A stretch of 64,000 nucleotides of DNA from Heterohyrax brucei (taxonomy: Eukaryota > Chordata > Mammalia > Hyracoidea > Procaviidae), in assembly GCA_028571685.1 (NCBI GenBank), contig CM053152.1, forward strand, positions 25,552,001 through 25,616,000. The letters are read 5' to 3'. Both the position numbers and the translations under genes were made by a program. The stretch's first letter is position 1, and each line of letters starts with the position of its first letter. This document shows, one piece after another, positions 48,367 through 59,696 of this stretch. The notes beneath the pieces are model-generated. The model was not told the DNA's origin. It made no database searches and worked only from the letters and a program-made list of their open reading frames with translations.

Positions 48367-50706
48367 CTTACTCATACAAGCGCATAGGTAAATCCATGAA
48401 GCAGGCGATGGAGTGTCTGCCCACTACAGGAGAATCGTGTCTGCGTCTGAACGTCTCCAATGTACCTGATTGAAATGGTCCTGGAAGACAGTTATGTCCC
48501 CGAAATGTATTTAAATGTTAATACGAGTTCTTGTCCCAGTTCTTCAATGTTTGAAGAAATAATTTAGGTCACAATGGAAACATCAGGTTCAAAAACAATA
48601 AACTCTGTACACTGAGAAAACTGAGATTCACACAGGAAAGTGCTTTTCCAGATAGACCAATATAAGTGTTTGTCAGACACAATAAAAGCTTTCAGTTAAC
48701 AGTACCAAACATCCAAAAAATGTCCAAAAGCAGTAACAACAGAAATAAAACTCTAGTCATCAGACACCACAGACCAGAGGGATCATTGTCTTGGAGCTAA
48801 AAACAGAATAAAACCCAGATTGACTGAAATTTCCTACATGAGCTCAGAGATACAGGGGCTTTCTGAAATGCTGCCACAGCCCAGTACTCATTAGCCACTG
48901 TGTGGGGCAATCCTCCATAAGTTCTTTCCTTGAAAGTGAGATACTATAGCTTCAAACTCTGAGTCTTCGCTTCTAACAGAGCAGAGACATATCTGGGGAA
49001 AACAAAAGGCAGAAGGCTGGAGATCATCGCAAAATTACCTAACAATCCTTTGCAAAACTCAGTCTTCCAGGCGCCTGAGAGAAGTGCGCTAGCTGGGCAC
49101 AAATAACCTCTAGATGACACTTTACAAAACTTCACTGGATCTAAGGATAAATCAGACAGGGAAAGGAAGACTACTTGGATGAAAAGGATCAGCAGCATGA
49201 GAGACAAGTGAATCTTCCCGAAATCAAGGCATCTTCCCAGCCACATACCAACATCCTCTCAGTATGGCTGCTTAAAAGGACTAGCCTCCTTGAAGATCCC
49301 ATAACGCTGGCCACCTTAGGGCAGCCTGCCGTGGTTGTGTGGGATGTCCTCCTTCAGAGTACCACACTGTCCTCTAGTTAAAGTTCTCATGTTGTGTCTC
49401 CCTTCCAGATCAGAACACTTTGCGGCAGTCAATTATCTGCAATGATTCTGGAAAAGACACTGTGTCATGTTTATTGCCTGGTTGCCAGCATCTAGCACAG
49501 AGCCCAGTTACATAAGTTCACAAACATATACACATATTTTAATATAAAGTACATCACATGTACATAAAAGAAAATATCTGAACTCCCTGGGAACTGTCTT
49601 TTTTTTATTTCTTATCCTCCAGAGCTTAATTCTATGCCTGGCACACAACAAGCACTCCATACCTTTTAAATGAAATCAAAGTTCGAATCATGTTAAGGCC
49701 CTGACTTTAAACTCAGCAATTGATATCAATTTGATTTTAAAACATGGGCTGTCACCAAAATGAAAAATCATAACATACTATTCTTTGAGCAAAGTTTATT
49801 TTATCAGAATTTTAAAAATTAGAGAATTTTCTAAAACTGAAGTCAGCTGGACTCAATTTGGGTAGAGTGTTCTCTGACTCAGTTTCTGCATTATTCCACA
49901 GCAAGCTCAGAAGGGCATACTTGTGACCCAACATTTCACTGTTAGGAAAAAGTAAAGATATCTCAATCAATAAATAGAAGAGACCTGTCCAGGTAGCCTG
50001 GAGGCAGCTACCACCAGGAGTTCCACAAAAAGAGGGTCACAGTGTGTCCTACCACCACTTGTACTTGATTTTGTGTGTTCTCCATCCTACAAAAAAAAAC
50101 ACTATATTTTTTTTTTCACTAGAGCAGTGCCAATGAAGAGAAAGAGATCTGTTAGAACAGGAAAGAAAAGTTAGTTATAAACCTTTAGAATAAGAAAAGA
50201 GCAAGAAAGTGGGTGATTCACCCCCAATAAACTTTTGGAAGGGAAGAGTATATGGCACTGAAAATGCTGCAGGTGTAGAATAGATGACTCCTCATGCAGG
50301 AAATGAGGTCCCAGATGCACAGAGACCTGAACAGACAAAGAAGTACTGGTTTCCTCAGCCTCCGCTGTGGCTATGGAGGCAGTTAAAGATCCAGGGGACA
50401 TCCAACAGGTGGCAAACTGCAGATCTCCTCCCAGTTTCACTTTCCAACTTCACTAGACGTCCTTTTATAGCTTGTTCTAGAGAAAGCACATTACTTGGGC
50501 CTGGAGTGATCAGGGCTGTCACTCTGTGCCTGGGTACCGACTATACAACCCTTGTAGGCACCTCCATATCTGTGCTGGCCACACGTTGTGCTCCCAAGTG
50601 CTACTGTGAGCACCTGCTTTTGATGCCTCTGGTAGAAGGATATGTTTTCTCCCAGAGCAACAGTCTTTTCAATAGGCCTTAGGTTTCTTGGCCTCCTGAT
50701 GAACAC
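48367..50706. other. longest unassigned, repeat-poor interval
   Basis: About 2.3 kb without a nameable repeat except an L2/MIR-like end at about 49615-49670 ('ttctatgcctggcacacaac'). A 132-codon frame (50284-50682) and a 100-codon minus frame (49246-48944) show no recognisable domain, cysteine pattern or signal, and I do not call them genes. Confidence 0.4.
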
Positions 50707-50922
50707 TAAGGACTCCTTGCGGCACACTGGTTAAACTCTTGACTGCTAACTGAGAGGTGAGTGGTTCATAGCCACCAGTTGTTACTCAGGAGAAATTTGT
50801 GGCATTCTGCTTCTGTGATGATTACAGCTTTGGAAACCCTGTGAGGTAGCTCTGTGCTGTCTTATATGGTCACTATGAGCCAGAATCAACTCAGTGGCCG
50901 TGGGTAGACAGATTTTTTTTCA
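50707..50922 (+). repeat. AfroSINE, longer subtype
   Basis: Head 'ggactccttgcggcacactg', insert 'ggcattctgcttctgtgatg', body 'ggaaaccctgtgaggtagct' and tail 'atggtcactatgagccagaa'. Confidence 0.85.
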
Positions 50923-52421
50923 GCTTCCTAGAGTTAGGCCTTTCATTATCATCTTTACATTGCCTTTGTTGAGGAAACTACTTCAAATGCCCAGCTTGGA
51001 ATCCCCTGTGTTGCATTGTTAGCTTACTTCCCGGACCACAACAATATCTCCAAATAATCATATATATCTTTTGATTTCCTTCTGCTTCAGGTTTAGACTT
51101 GCCTTTCTAAGCACATATTTTCCATCTGTCTGAAGAACTTGATAATGATGTTTAATCTTTCCTAAATCCTTTTTCATTATTTATACCAGGGGAAGAAGTG
51201 GCATGTAGCTGGCACATGTACCACTGCTTGTCCCTCATGTGGTCATGGCAGATACTGCTGTTTAATTATGGTCTGAACATAGCTTCCTTCTCAATTTCAA
51301 CCAGTCACTGTAGACACACCACATGGAACTTCTCTGCCATTCCTTGCATAAGGACTGTGTATCCCATTGTTTCTAAGGTAGTTTGCAGATTGAGCTTCAC
51401 CAACTCTTGAACAAGAAGAAGCTTTCATATCTCCTCTGTTATTTTCTAGAGAGATTAAAAGAGAACCTGGGGAATAGCAATGTTAGTTTTATGCCTAGGC
51501 AACACATATATGGGTCTAAGTTGCTTATGAGTGGCCTCTGCAGTGACAGAGAAATCTAGATGGTTGTTAGACATATTAGTAAGTAAGCCAGAGATACTCA
51601 AAGTTTCTCATGTCAGTTCTGCTAGCTAATATGTCTCAACCAGTCGTATTAGGGCAAAGATAAGATTAGGTTTCTACATCATGGAAATGCCTGCAAGATT
51701 GTGTGGTTTATTATGGGGCTAGGAAGATCCTTAGGGTTTATTGAATCTAACCCTCTTAGACAGGTGAAGTGACCTGTAGTAGGTTCCTAAACCAAGCAGT
51801 AGAAGAGCCCAGACTGAGCTAAGGCCACATGGTCTTGTGATCAGACTCATCCTGGTGAATACAATTGTCATCTTCCAAGGACCCAGGAGGGGCCTCCATC
51901 CTACATTCTTCCTGGCTTTCTGGTGTCAAATGTTATTTTGGTAAAGTGCACATTTGTATGGAAGAGGGATAGAGATGGCAAAGAAAACATTACCCATTGC
52001 ATATTTTTATTGTTGAATGGCCCTGAAAACGATTAACTGAAAACTGAAGTGAGATTTAATTTATTTTGCTTGGGTTAAAGAAGAGATGAAACTCTAGATG
52101 AGAGCTTTTTCTTGAATCCTGCCTGCCAGAATCAGATACTTAAGATCAAGAGTAGTAAGAAAGGGCTGGGCTCCTCTCACCAACATTCAGGCCCCTGATG
52201 GAAGATCAAGTGACCTGTGCAATGATACACAGGCAGAGGACACTAAACTAATCCCACCCAACCCCATTCCCTTCTCCATCTGCCTCAAAAAAACACAAAG
52301 CCCTGTGCTTGATGGTTTAGGGGAGATAGAGTGGGATATGCGGCTATTCTATGAGCAAAGTTTATCACATTGTTTATGTTAAAATAAAAATTTCTCTAAC
52401 CAGTGAACCCATTTCCTCATT
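50923..52421. other. unassigned stretch, MIR-like piece at 51720-51850
   Basis: No gene supported. The 51740-51840 part ('acaggtgaagtgacctgtag', 'agtagaagagcccagactga') resembles a MIR core. The remainder is not assigned. Confidence 0.4.
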
Positions 52422-52435
52422 GAAACTACCACACA
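52422..52435. repeat. target-site duplication, left copy
   Basis: GAAACTACCACACA here is repeated exactly at 55233-55246, directly before the first base of the L1 and directly after its poly(A). This marks the insertion boundaries. Confidence 0.93.
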
Positions 52436-52678
52436 GGAGGGCAGAGTCACAGACTAAAGGTAAATGCATCATTTTGAACTTTTTTTCCTCTGTCTTGGCC
52501 AGCGGGTGGAAGTGGGTCTTGCCTAGAGGCCAGACTCAGACGCACTCCTGGGGGGATAGGCAGACAAAATTCCCATATTTTGAGAGCCAGGCTTAGGACT
52601 CTGCTACTGTAGCCGCTTTGGGCCTGTCTTTTTCTCACTGCCACCATGGTTTGTACAGAACCACACTGCCCGTGTGCT

Positions 52679-53010
52679 GGATGCCATGTTGGACATGGGG
52701 ATTTTAGCAGGACGTAATTCTTTGCCTGGGAGCCAGCACCTGCAAACAGGACAGCACTTCTCCAATAGAAAAGCAGTAATTTACACAGTGTCGCCTACGG
52801 TGGGGGCCCGGCAACAGAGGCAGAGGAATCACTACCTCTTGGCACCTTTAGCCCCTCTATCTGCCAACTATGTGGAGGGTGCCATCTTGAATATGGTGGC
52901 CTCAGATGGACCTATTACTTAGCTTGGGAGCCAGAGCCTGTCCACAGGAGAGTGCTTTTCTACCAGAAAAGCTGTAGTTTACACAGTGTCGCCTAAAGAG
53001 TGTTGCCTAA
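52679..53010 (+). repeat. two monomer-like units in the L1 5'UTR
   Basis: The segment 52724-52796 and the segment 52922-52994 have the same tract order ('tgggagccag', 'tagaaaagc'/'cagaaaagc', 'tttacacagtgtcgcct'), offset 198 bp. The bases before each ('gccatgttggacatgggg' and 'gccatcttgaatatggtgg') also match. Tandem promoter monomers are known in some L1 lineages (mouse); here only two are seen. Confidence 0.7.
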
Positions 53011-53362
53011 GGCTGAGCCCTGTCAGCAGAGGCCAACAGGGCAGTAGCATTGCTGTATTCTGATCTAGTTTGTATCATCTGAGGTTGGATATAGAGGTGT
53101 TTACTTTGCCAGTCAGAAAGAGGGACCTCTACACCTGAAAACCTGACTGACTTGGGAAGTGGTCAGATACCTTTTGCTTTACATTTTAAGACAGTCTAGA
53201 GAAACATCTGCAGTCTGTACTCACAGTATCTCTCCCAGCTTCTACTTACTCACATGGGACCCAAAAAGCAACAGACACTTGTGGCATACAGGAAATCACC
53301 TAAGGCTTCAGAAGGCTCCCAAACAAAACAACCATGGAGTTTTCCAGATGAAAAACTTTTAT

Positions 53363-53530
53363 GAAAGCATCAGAAAGTGAATACAAAATGATTGTATACA
53401 GAAACCTTCTAGACCTTATAAAAAATGCAGCAGAACAAAAGGAAAAATTAAACAAGCTGTTTGATCTGATGGAACACCAGTACTCTGAAATCCAACAGAT
53501 CAAGAACAAAATCAAAGACATAGAAACTTA
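53363..53530 (+). pseudogene. L1 ORF1, N-terminal segment (55 codons)
   Basis: Starts at an internal ATG and reads M-K-A-S-E-S-E-Y-K-M-I-V-Y-R-N-L-L-D, then E-Q-K-E-K-L-N-K-L-F and a coiled-coil tract to D-I-E-T, stop. Relative to the copy at 25480 about 26 bases are missing just after the initial ATG (53334), which breaks the first frame. It overlaps the next segment by a TAATG-type junction, the mark of a one-base frameshift. Confidence 0.75.
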
Positions 53531-54184
53531 ATGCAGAGCCAAGAAGACAGAATAGAACAAATGGAAAAAAGAATTTCTGACTTGGAAGACAGAGCCACTG
53601 ATGCCAGAGTCTATGAGCAGAAATCAGAAAAAAGAAACAAGAAAAATGAAGAAGCATTAAGAAGCATGTGGAACTCTATTAAGAGGAACAACCTTCGATT
53701 AATTGGAGTCCTTGAACAGGATGAGACATCTGAGAACACAGAGAGTATCATTGCTGAGCCACTGACAGAAAACTTCCCAGAAATCATGAGCCAGCAAGAC
53801 AATATAGACATCTCAGATGCATATCGTACACCACCCAATATAGATCTCAAAAGAAAGACTCCAAGACATATTATAATCAAGCTTAACAAAACGAAACATA
53901 AGCAGAAACTCTTAAAGGCAGGAAGACTCAAAGCAAAGCTAACATTCAGAGAGAAACTCTGTAGGCTGGCACAGAGACAGTGGCATGACACATTCAAAGC
54001 CTTGAAGGAGAAGAACTTCCAACCAAGAATTATATATCCTGCAAAACTATCTTTCAAATACAAAAATGAAATCAAGACATTCCCAGATAAACAGAAACTC
54101 AGAGACTTTGTAAAAACCAAACCAAAACTACAACAGATACTGAAAGAAGTTTTTGGCTTTGGCTTAGAAGAACAAAACCACTAA
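53531..54184 (+). pseudogene. L1 ORF1p, main segment (217 codons, open)
   Basis: The longest open frame in the window. ORF1p is the trimeric RNA-binding chaperone of L1 particles. Visible: the end of the coiled coil (Q-S-Q-E-D-R-I-E-Q-M-E-K-R-I-S-D-L-E-D), the RRM-like core (K-R-N-N-L-R-L-I-G-V-L-E; E-S-I-I-A-E; I-S-D-A-Y-R-T-P-P-N) and the C-terminal domain (R-Q-W-H-D-T-F-K-A-L-K-E-K-N-F-Q-P-R-I-I-Y-P-A-K-L; R-D-F-V-K-T-K-P-K-L-Q-Q-I-L-K-E). The arginine and tyrosine positions needed for RNA binding in the family (R-I-I-Y-P-A-K) are kept. Only the N-terminal part is split off by a frameshift at about 53530. The stop at 54184 precedes the ORF2 deletion. Not a host gene. Confidence 0.85.
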
Positions 54185-55232
54185 CTTTATATTTTAGAAC
54201 GACACATTACTCAGAACTCTACTCAGTTAGCGAAGGCTCTAAAGTCAATCGCAGCTTTAATACTGAAAGAAGCAATCCAGTGATTATCATGAAAACTATG
54301 GTGCAAGGGAGTGGAGGGAGGGTGATGTGGAGAGGGTTTAGGTTAAATAGTTGCTAGAAATCCGGTTGGGTGAAATTGGTGATAGCATACATTAGAAACA
54401 GAACAATACTAAGCGGACTTCAGCATAACTTCAATACTCCTTCCATCTTAACCCAATATTGCAAGGACAGAGTAGTTGGGGCAGGGGGCAAGGGACCATG
54501 CTCTTAGGCGAAATCGAGGCCAGTTGGCACAACTAGCATTTTGCTAAGAGCGCTCTCTGCACCCCACATTGTTGAGTGGCATGTGGGGTCTTAAAAGCTG
54601 CCATCTGAAGGCACAGCAAATGTTCCCAACTCAGCCGGAACAGATGATCACTCTGGACCAAAATGACATGGGGTAAAGACAACCCAGAAGATAGAGAAAC
54701 CCACATAAGTGGGTGCCTACATCGGCTTGGGACCAGAAGAACCAGATGGTGCCTGGCCACCACCAGTGATAGCCGCGATGGAGCTCAAGAGGTTGAGTCT
54801 CACTGGCAACACAAGAATAAAAAGGGGTACACCCTGAGATCTCCACTAAAAGACCTCAATTGATGGTCCAGCAGTTTCAGGGTTCCCCTGGGAGCATGGA
54901 CCCTGGCCCTGATGCTGCCTTTGCCCGTAAATCATAATGAAGGTCCACTCTTCAAACACGAATGGATTGGACTTGGCGATACAGAGTGACCACATATTGG
55001 ATGTAGTGTATGGTTCTATACATCTATAGATATCATCCTGCTGACCTCTGGCTGGAGGAAGGAGAGTGAGTGGAGAGGAGGGGAAAGGAGACTTTTGGGA
55101 GGATGAGACATGTATGGAGCAGGGAGGAATAGTGTGTTGTCACTGGACAGGGAGAGCAGTGGAAGCTGCATATAGGTGGGCATGTAAATCTATACGGGAA
55201 TGTACATTTTCACTCAGTCATAATAAAAAAAA

Positions 55233-55246
55233 GAAACTACCACACA
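55233..55246. repeat. target-site duplication, right copy
   Basis: Exact copy of 52422-52435, placed right behind the L1 poly(A). Confidence 0.93.
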
Positions 55247-55310
55247 AACACAAATATTTTTGGATTTCTTGCTAGTTCTCTCTTGGCAGAAAGAAGTGTT
55301 GGTTTGTTTT

Positions 55311-56290
55311 GTTTTTTAAAGTATTTTATTGTGTTTTCAACGAAGGTTTGCACAGGAGTTTAGGTTTCTCATTCAACAATTTCTACACAGATTGTTCAGT
55401 GACATTGGTTATATTCTTCACAATGCATGAACATTCTCATTATTTCCATTCTGGTCGTTTCATTTCCATTAATCTAGCTTCCCTACCTGTTTACATTCTC
55501 ATCTTTGTTTAAAAGTAATTGTTGGCCATTTGGTCTCATACAAATATGTTTTTAAAAGAGCACAGTACTCACAGGTGATATTCTCTATCTTTTGAGCCAA
55601 TCTGTCATTTGGTGACCTCAAGGGCTAGTTTCTGTTCAGAGTTTAAAGAACATCTCAGCATAATATTCTCAAGGAGTCCTGAAGTCTCAACCAGGTTCTT
55701 ATTTTTTTTTTTTTTTAAGAAATTGAGATTCTCTTCCTCAGTGTTCTCTCATTCCATCACAGTCCATCTACTGTGGCCCTGATCAGAATGGCCAGTAGTG
55801 GTAGTTGGGCACCATCTAGTTTTTCTGGTTTCACAGTAGATGAGCCTGTGGTTTGTGTAGACTATTAGAAAGCTCTGGTGGCAAAGTGGTCAAATGCTAC
55901 TTCTGCTAACCAAGAGGTTGGCAGCTTGATCTGCCAGGCAAGCACTCCTTGGAAGCTCTATGGAGCAGTTCTGTTCTGTCCTATAGGGTCACTATGAGTC
56001 AGAATGGACTCAACAACAGCAACGGGGTTTTTTTTTTGTTGTTTTTTTTTTTTGGTATTAGTCCTGTAGACCATTTCTTCTTTGAATCTGTGGTTTCCTT
56101 CTTTCTCTGTTGCTCTGAATGAATAGAGACCAGGAGATGTATCTTAGACAGCCCCTCACAAGCTTTTAAGACTCCAGAGATTATTCACCAAACTAAAGTA
56201 TAGAACATCAACTTTATGAACTATATTATGCCAATTGATTGACATGTCCCTTGACACTATGGGTCTTAATGACAGAAGGGAGTTTTTTTA
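55311..56290 (-). mobile_element. L1-like 3' end, other subfamily, split by an AfroSINE
   Basis: The plus strand begins with a poly(T)-like 'ttttttaaagtattttattg' and has tract order as at 36800-37015 ('aacaatttctacacagattg', 'cattggttatattcttcac'). Later tracts ('gggcaccatctagtttttct', 'ttaagactccagagattatt') recall the antisense L1 3'UTR motifs seen at 12.3-12.6 kb. An AfroSINE interrupts it at 55865-56040. The subfamily is not named. Confidence 0.55.
55865..56040 (+). repeat. AfroSINE
   Basis: Head 'agctctggtggcaaagtggt', 'gctaaccaagaggttggcag', body 'tggagcagttctgttctgtc' and the tail 'tagggtcactatgagtcaga' with 'caacaacagcaacggggttt'. Well preserved. Confidence 0.93.
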
Positions 56291-57330
56291 AGAAAATAGG
56301 TCAAAAGTAGCTTCATCTTTGGTTTTATATGGGAGATCCAAGAGAAAATGTTTGTTTTGTCACCCTTGAAATAATCAGACAGCTCACTGAGTTTTCCAGC
56401 CAGGACTGAGGTATCAAAGGCCCACTTAACTATCTCTTGCCACAGAATCTTCCTAAGTGCCCCAAGTTACCAGCATTTCAGGAGGTAGTTAGGTCGCCCC
56501 TCCATTTTCATTTTTCTCCCCATATTTCCACCATTGTGTCCTACAATACTCAATCTTAGGGACATACACGTGCACACACAGACACATATGTATGCACTCA
56601 AGTATACACACACAGATGCACACATGCACACTTCTGCACTTGCTATGATCTAAGGGTCTTCTGGCGTCTCCATGTGACTTTTCACTAAGTCCCTCGCAGG
56701 CCTCAAAGTTCCAGCAAACTACTTTTCACCACAAATTCCAGTTTCTTTGGGCTTTCAGACATCCTGTACATATAATAATGCATTCTCCGTTACTGCAATA
56801 ATAATAATAATTTATACATACAGTAGCCTTTTATCCCTGAGTAGTCTCACACTGACATGTGCTATGGAGAGCACAGAGCAAAGCCCCTCATCTCTCTCTC
56901 CAGTAGGCCAGCCCTGCCTGGAAGACATCACAGATCTCTCATATTCATGGCAATATCTCATAACCATTCCAAGCAGGAAGTAAAGAAATAGACCCAGGCT
57001 AAACTGCAGAAAGGAATTAAGTAATGTAACATATTTTCTTTTTCTTCTCCAGAAACTCAGGAATGCACTGATTTTCAGAATTGTTACTTTTTGCCTGAGG
57101 ATTACGTACTTGCTGGAGAAGTATATTTTCTTCTCGGCATCCTTATTTTCGTCTAGTACTGTATTTATTTGGAGCATAACATAAAAATGCCTATATGGCC
57201 AGGCTATCAGCCTTTCACTTGAAGAATGTGACTGTTCTATATTTGTTTGTCTGTCATGCAGAGATATCCCTAGGAGACATGTACCTCCTCCATAAAAAGC
57301 AGCACATTCAGTAGCCCAGAAATTCAACAG
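56291..57330. other. unassigned stretch with CA-rich patch
   Basis: No gene supported. A CA-rich imperfect microsatellite lies at about 56568-56635 and a short ATA run at about 56795-56815. Confidence 0.45.
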
Positions 57331-57428
57331 AAGAACAATGAGAAGAAGTGGAAGAAAGAAGATGAGGAGAAGAGGAAGAGAAGGAGGAGGAACAAAAATG
57401 AAGAAGAAGAAGAGGAGAAAAGGGAATA
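57331..57428. repeat. (GAA)/(GGA) purine microsatellite
   Basis: About 100 bp of imperfect gaa, gga and agaa units. It encodes the leucine/phenylalanine-rich start of a 210-codon minus-strand frame (57444-56812), which is therefore doubtful as a gene. Confidence 0.88.
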
Positions 57429-57469
57429 AAATCAACAGCAACAATCAGTTTTCTCCAGAAACAGCATCA

Positions 57470-57565
57470 TGAAGGAGAAAAAGCATAGGCTGTGGACAGA
57501 CCTGATCTCAAATCCCTGCCTTTACATAGGTTGTTGTGGGGATTAAACAATAATCCTGCAGCATC
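57470..57565 (+). repeat. MIR-like fragment
   Basis: The tract 'ggttgttgtggggattaaac' resembles the MIR core (family pattern: '..ggttgttgtgaggattaaatga'). Short. Confidence 0.45.
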
Positions 57566-57911
57566 TGGTACAGAACAGCACCCTTGTTTCTGTAGATGCT
57601 AAAAACTGAGAGGCTATGTGTTAACCATGCAGAAGCTACTAGATGGTAGGCACTTTATATTCACTGTCTCTTTTAGAGGTTTTAAACATGCTATTGAACT
57701 TAGCCTATTGCGTTTAATTACCTATTCATTCACTTCCACCATTACTGGCCGTCTGCTATTCAGTGCCAGATATTACAATAGGCACCAGCAATCCTCTATG
57801 TAGATAAAACACACTGCCCAAGGAGTTGCAGGCTAACAAGGAATTGAGCAAACAAGCAATTCTCATGGTGTCTTCATGGGTATAAAGTAAGGAGTGCTGT
57901 GGGCACCTCAA

Positions 57912-58031
57912 TCATTATTCTTAGCTGCCACGGAGTCAGACCTAACTCGTGGGAACCCCACACACAGCACAACAAAACGAAATGCTACCGGCTCTTGTGC
58001 TATCCTCACGGTCAACTACAGATTAGGCCAT
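57912..58031 (-). mobile_element. RTE/AfroSINE 3' end, truncated
   Basis: The plus strand has 'cttagctgccacggagtcag', 'acctaactcgtgggaacccc' and 'cacaacaaaacgaaatgct', the reverse of the RTE tail (compare 7790-7900). It is cut by the LTR that begins at 58032. Confidence 0.7.
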
Positions 58032-58546
58032 TGTCAAGGACTGAATTTTGTCCTCCCCAAAATATGTATAGCCATGAGGCTGGGTCATGATTCTCAATAT
58101 TCTGTGACTGTCCTTGATTTTGTGATTTTCCTGTGCTGTATCTTAAAGGATTACTGTGGGACTGTAAATCCCTTTATAAGATTACCTCCAGTGTAAAGGG
58201 AATTTCCCTGGAGTATGTGTTGCACCACCCTTAATCCTTTCATCCTACAAGAGATAAAAGGAAAAGGAAGCTAGCAGAGAATTGGGAACCTCACACCAAG
58301 AAAGCAGCACCAAGAGAAGAGCGCATCCTTCAGACCTGAGGTTCCTGTGCCAAGATACTCCCTGGACAAAGTCTGGTGTCATACCAGACTGTCCTCTGGA
58401 GTCGACAAGTCAGAAAGACTTCCTCTGCAGTGGAGGTCCTGAATTTGGACTTGTGGCCTACTGGACTGTGTAAGAATAAACTTTCCTTTGTTAAAACTAT
58501 TCACTCTGTGGCATTTCTGTTAGAACAGCACTAGCTGACTAAGGCA
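58032..58546 (+). mobile_element. fossil LTR, MaLR-like, plus orientation
   Basis: Starts TG at 58032 and ends CA near 58546. It reads as the reverse complement of the family seen at 15230-15752, with 'aggatgaaagg' complement and 'cattcactctgtggcatttc'-like end tracts in order. A solo LTR. Confidence 0.78.
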
Positions 58547-58610
58547 AACACGGTGATCCAGATGTGGAAGGATAGAACTCTGCCATAGAAATACCAATAT
58601 TCCTGGCCAC

Positions 58611-59166
58611 TGTCTTAGTCATCTATGGCTGCTCTAACAGAAATACAAGTGGATGGCTTCAACAAAGAGAAATTTATTCTTTTACAGCCTGGTATGCTAC
58701 AAGTTCAAATTCAGGGCCTCAGCTCCAGGGGACGGCTTTCTCTCTCTCCTGGCTCTGGAGGAAGGTCCTTGTCACTAGTCTTCCCCTGCCCTGGCAGCGT
58801 GTCAGTGCAGGAACCTCAGATCCAAAGGACACGCTTTGCTCCTGGTGTTTCTTTCTTGGTAATAGGAGGTCTCCAACCTTCTGCTTGCTTCCCTTTCCTT
58901 TTACCTCTTGAGAGATAAAAGATGGTGCAGGCCACATCCCAGGGAAACTCCCTTTACATTGGATCAGGAATGTAACCTTAGTAAGGGTGTTATAGTTCCA
59001 CCCTAATCCTCTTTAGCACAATCCAATCTTCTCCCACTAACTGTGGGCAGAGATTAGGATTTACAACATAGACAAAAATTACAATCACAAAATAGAGGAT
59101 AACCACAACTTGGCTCAACCAAATTGCTACAAACATTTTTGGAGGGATGTAATTCAATCCTTAACA
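58611..59166 (-). mobile_element. fossil LTR, MaLR-like, minus orientation
   Basis: Starts TG at 58611 and ends CA at 59166, same family. It faces the previous LTR in opposite orientation with about 64 bp between them. No viral internal sequence lies in the spacer, so they are two separate insertions or the result of a rearrangement. Confidence 0.78.
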
Positions 59167-59696
59167 AGCATCTGAAACGATGCAACAGCAGTTTAGATTT
59201 TAGCTAGCACATGGCTGGAGGAAAAAATAATCAAATGACTGCTTTCAAAAACCAGTCCATCTTTCCAAATAAGCGAGCTTGATGAACCTCTCAAGCAGCT
59301 CTGCATAGGTTCAATTCCTATTTAAACTCAAACATATTTACTGTTGAGTTGTCAACTCAGAGTGGGCTAGCTGGGAGACATTCATCTTTGAAGATAAGAG
59401 TGAGCACCTACGTGATGAGTGCACTTGAGTAGCACCAGATTTAATTGTGATGGCTCCCTGCCCTTCTCTACCAGGTACAGCTACTCCTCTCCTGCTATCT
59501 TTTCTCAACGTGTGCTGTCTCTCCTTATTTTTTCTCTTTCTGTTTCTTTATTTTTCCCTTTTTCCTTCTTTTCCCTTCCCCCCAGTCTGTGTTTAGAGGT
59601 ATCAGCTGTACAGTTGACACACAACGCTAAAAAGACTGTTAACTTCTGTCCTAAAATACCATCAGAACCATCCTGAGTAAAGACGAGACCAAGGAA
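59167..59696. other. unassigned stretch with CT-rich tract
   Basis: A pyrimidine-rich tract at about 59505-59585 underlies the 85-codon frame 59419-59676, so it is not a credible gene. Confidence 0.45.

Larger units (their letters stand above)
52436..55232 (+). mobile_element. ORF2-less L1: 5'UTR, ORF1, 3'UTR, perfect TSD
   Basis: A 2.8-kb L1 that starts with a G-rich L1-type terminus (GGAGGGCAG) and ends in poly(A). Parts: 5'UTR about 52436-53330 with two monomer-like units, ORF1 about 53334-54184, a short inter-ORF piece to about 54290, then directly the 3'UTR (54295-55210, same family as 29.9-30.9 kb). The whole 3.8-kb ORF2 is missing with a clean junction near 54300. The perfect 14-bp target duplication on both sides shows that the ends are those of an ordinary insertion. 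Whether ORF2 was lost before or after insertion is not decided by this copy alone. Confidence 0.9.

Noticed and set aside
50284-50682. A 132-codon plus-strand frame
   Set aside because: No domain, signal peptide or conserved motif, and an opposite-strand frame overlaps it on either side.
53611-54120. A 169-codon minus-strand frame
   Set aside because: It is the shadow of L1 ORF1 on the other strand.
56812-57444. A 210-codon minus-strand open frame, among the longest in the window
   Set aside because: The start is a run of leucine and phenylalanine made by the purine microsatellite at 57331-57428. The rest shows no domain, and no splice or promoter context supports a gene.
58032-59166. One complete LTR retrovirus with two LTRs
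   Set aside because: The LTRs are in opposite orientation with only about 64 bp between them, so they are not the pair of one provirus.
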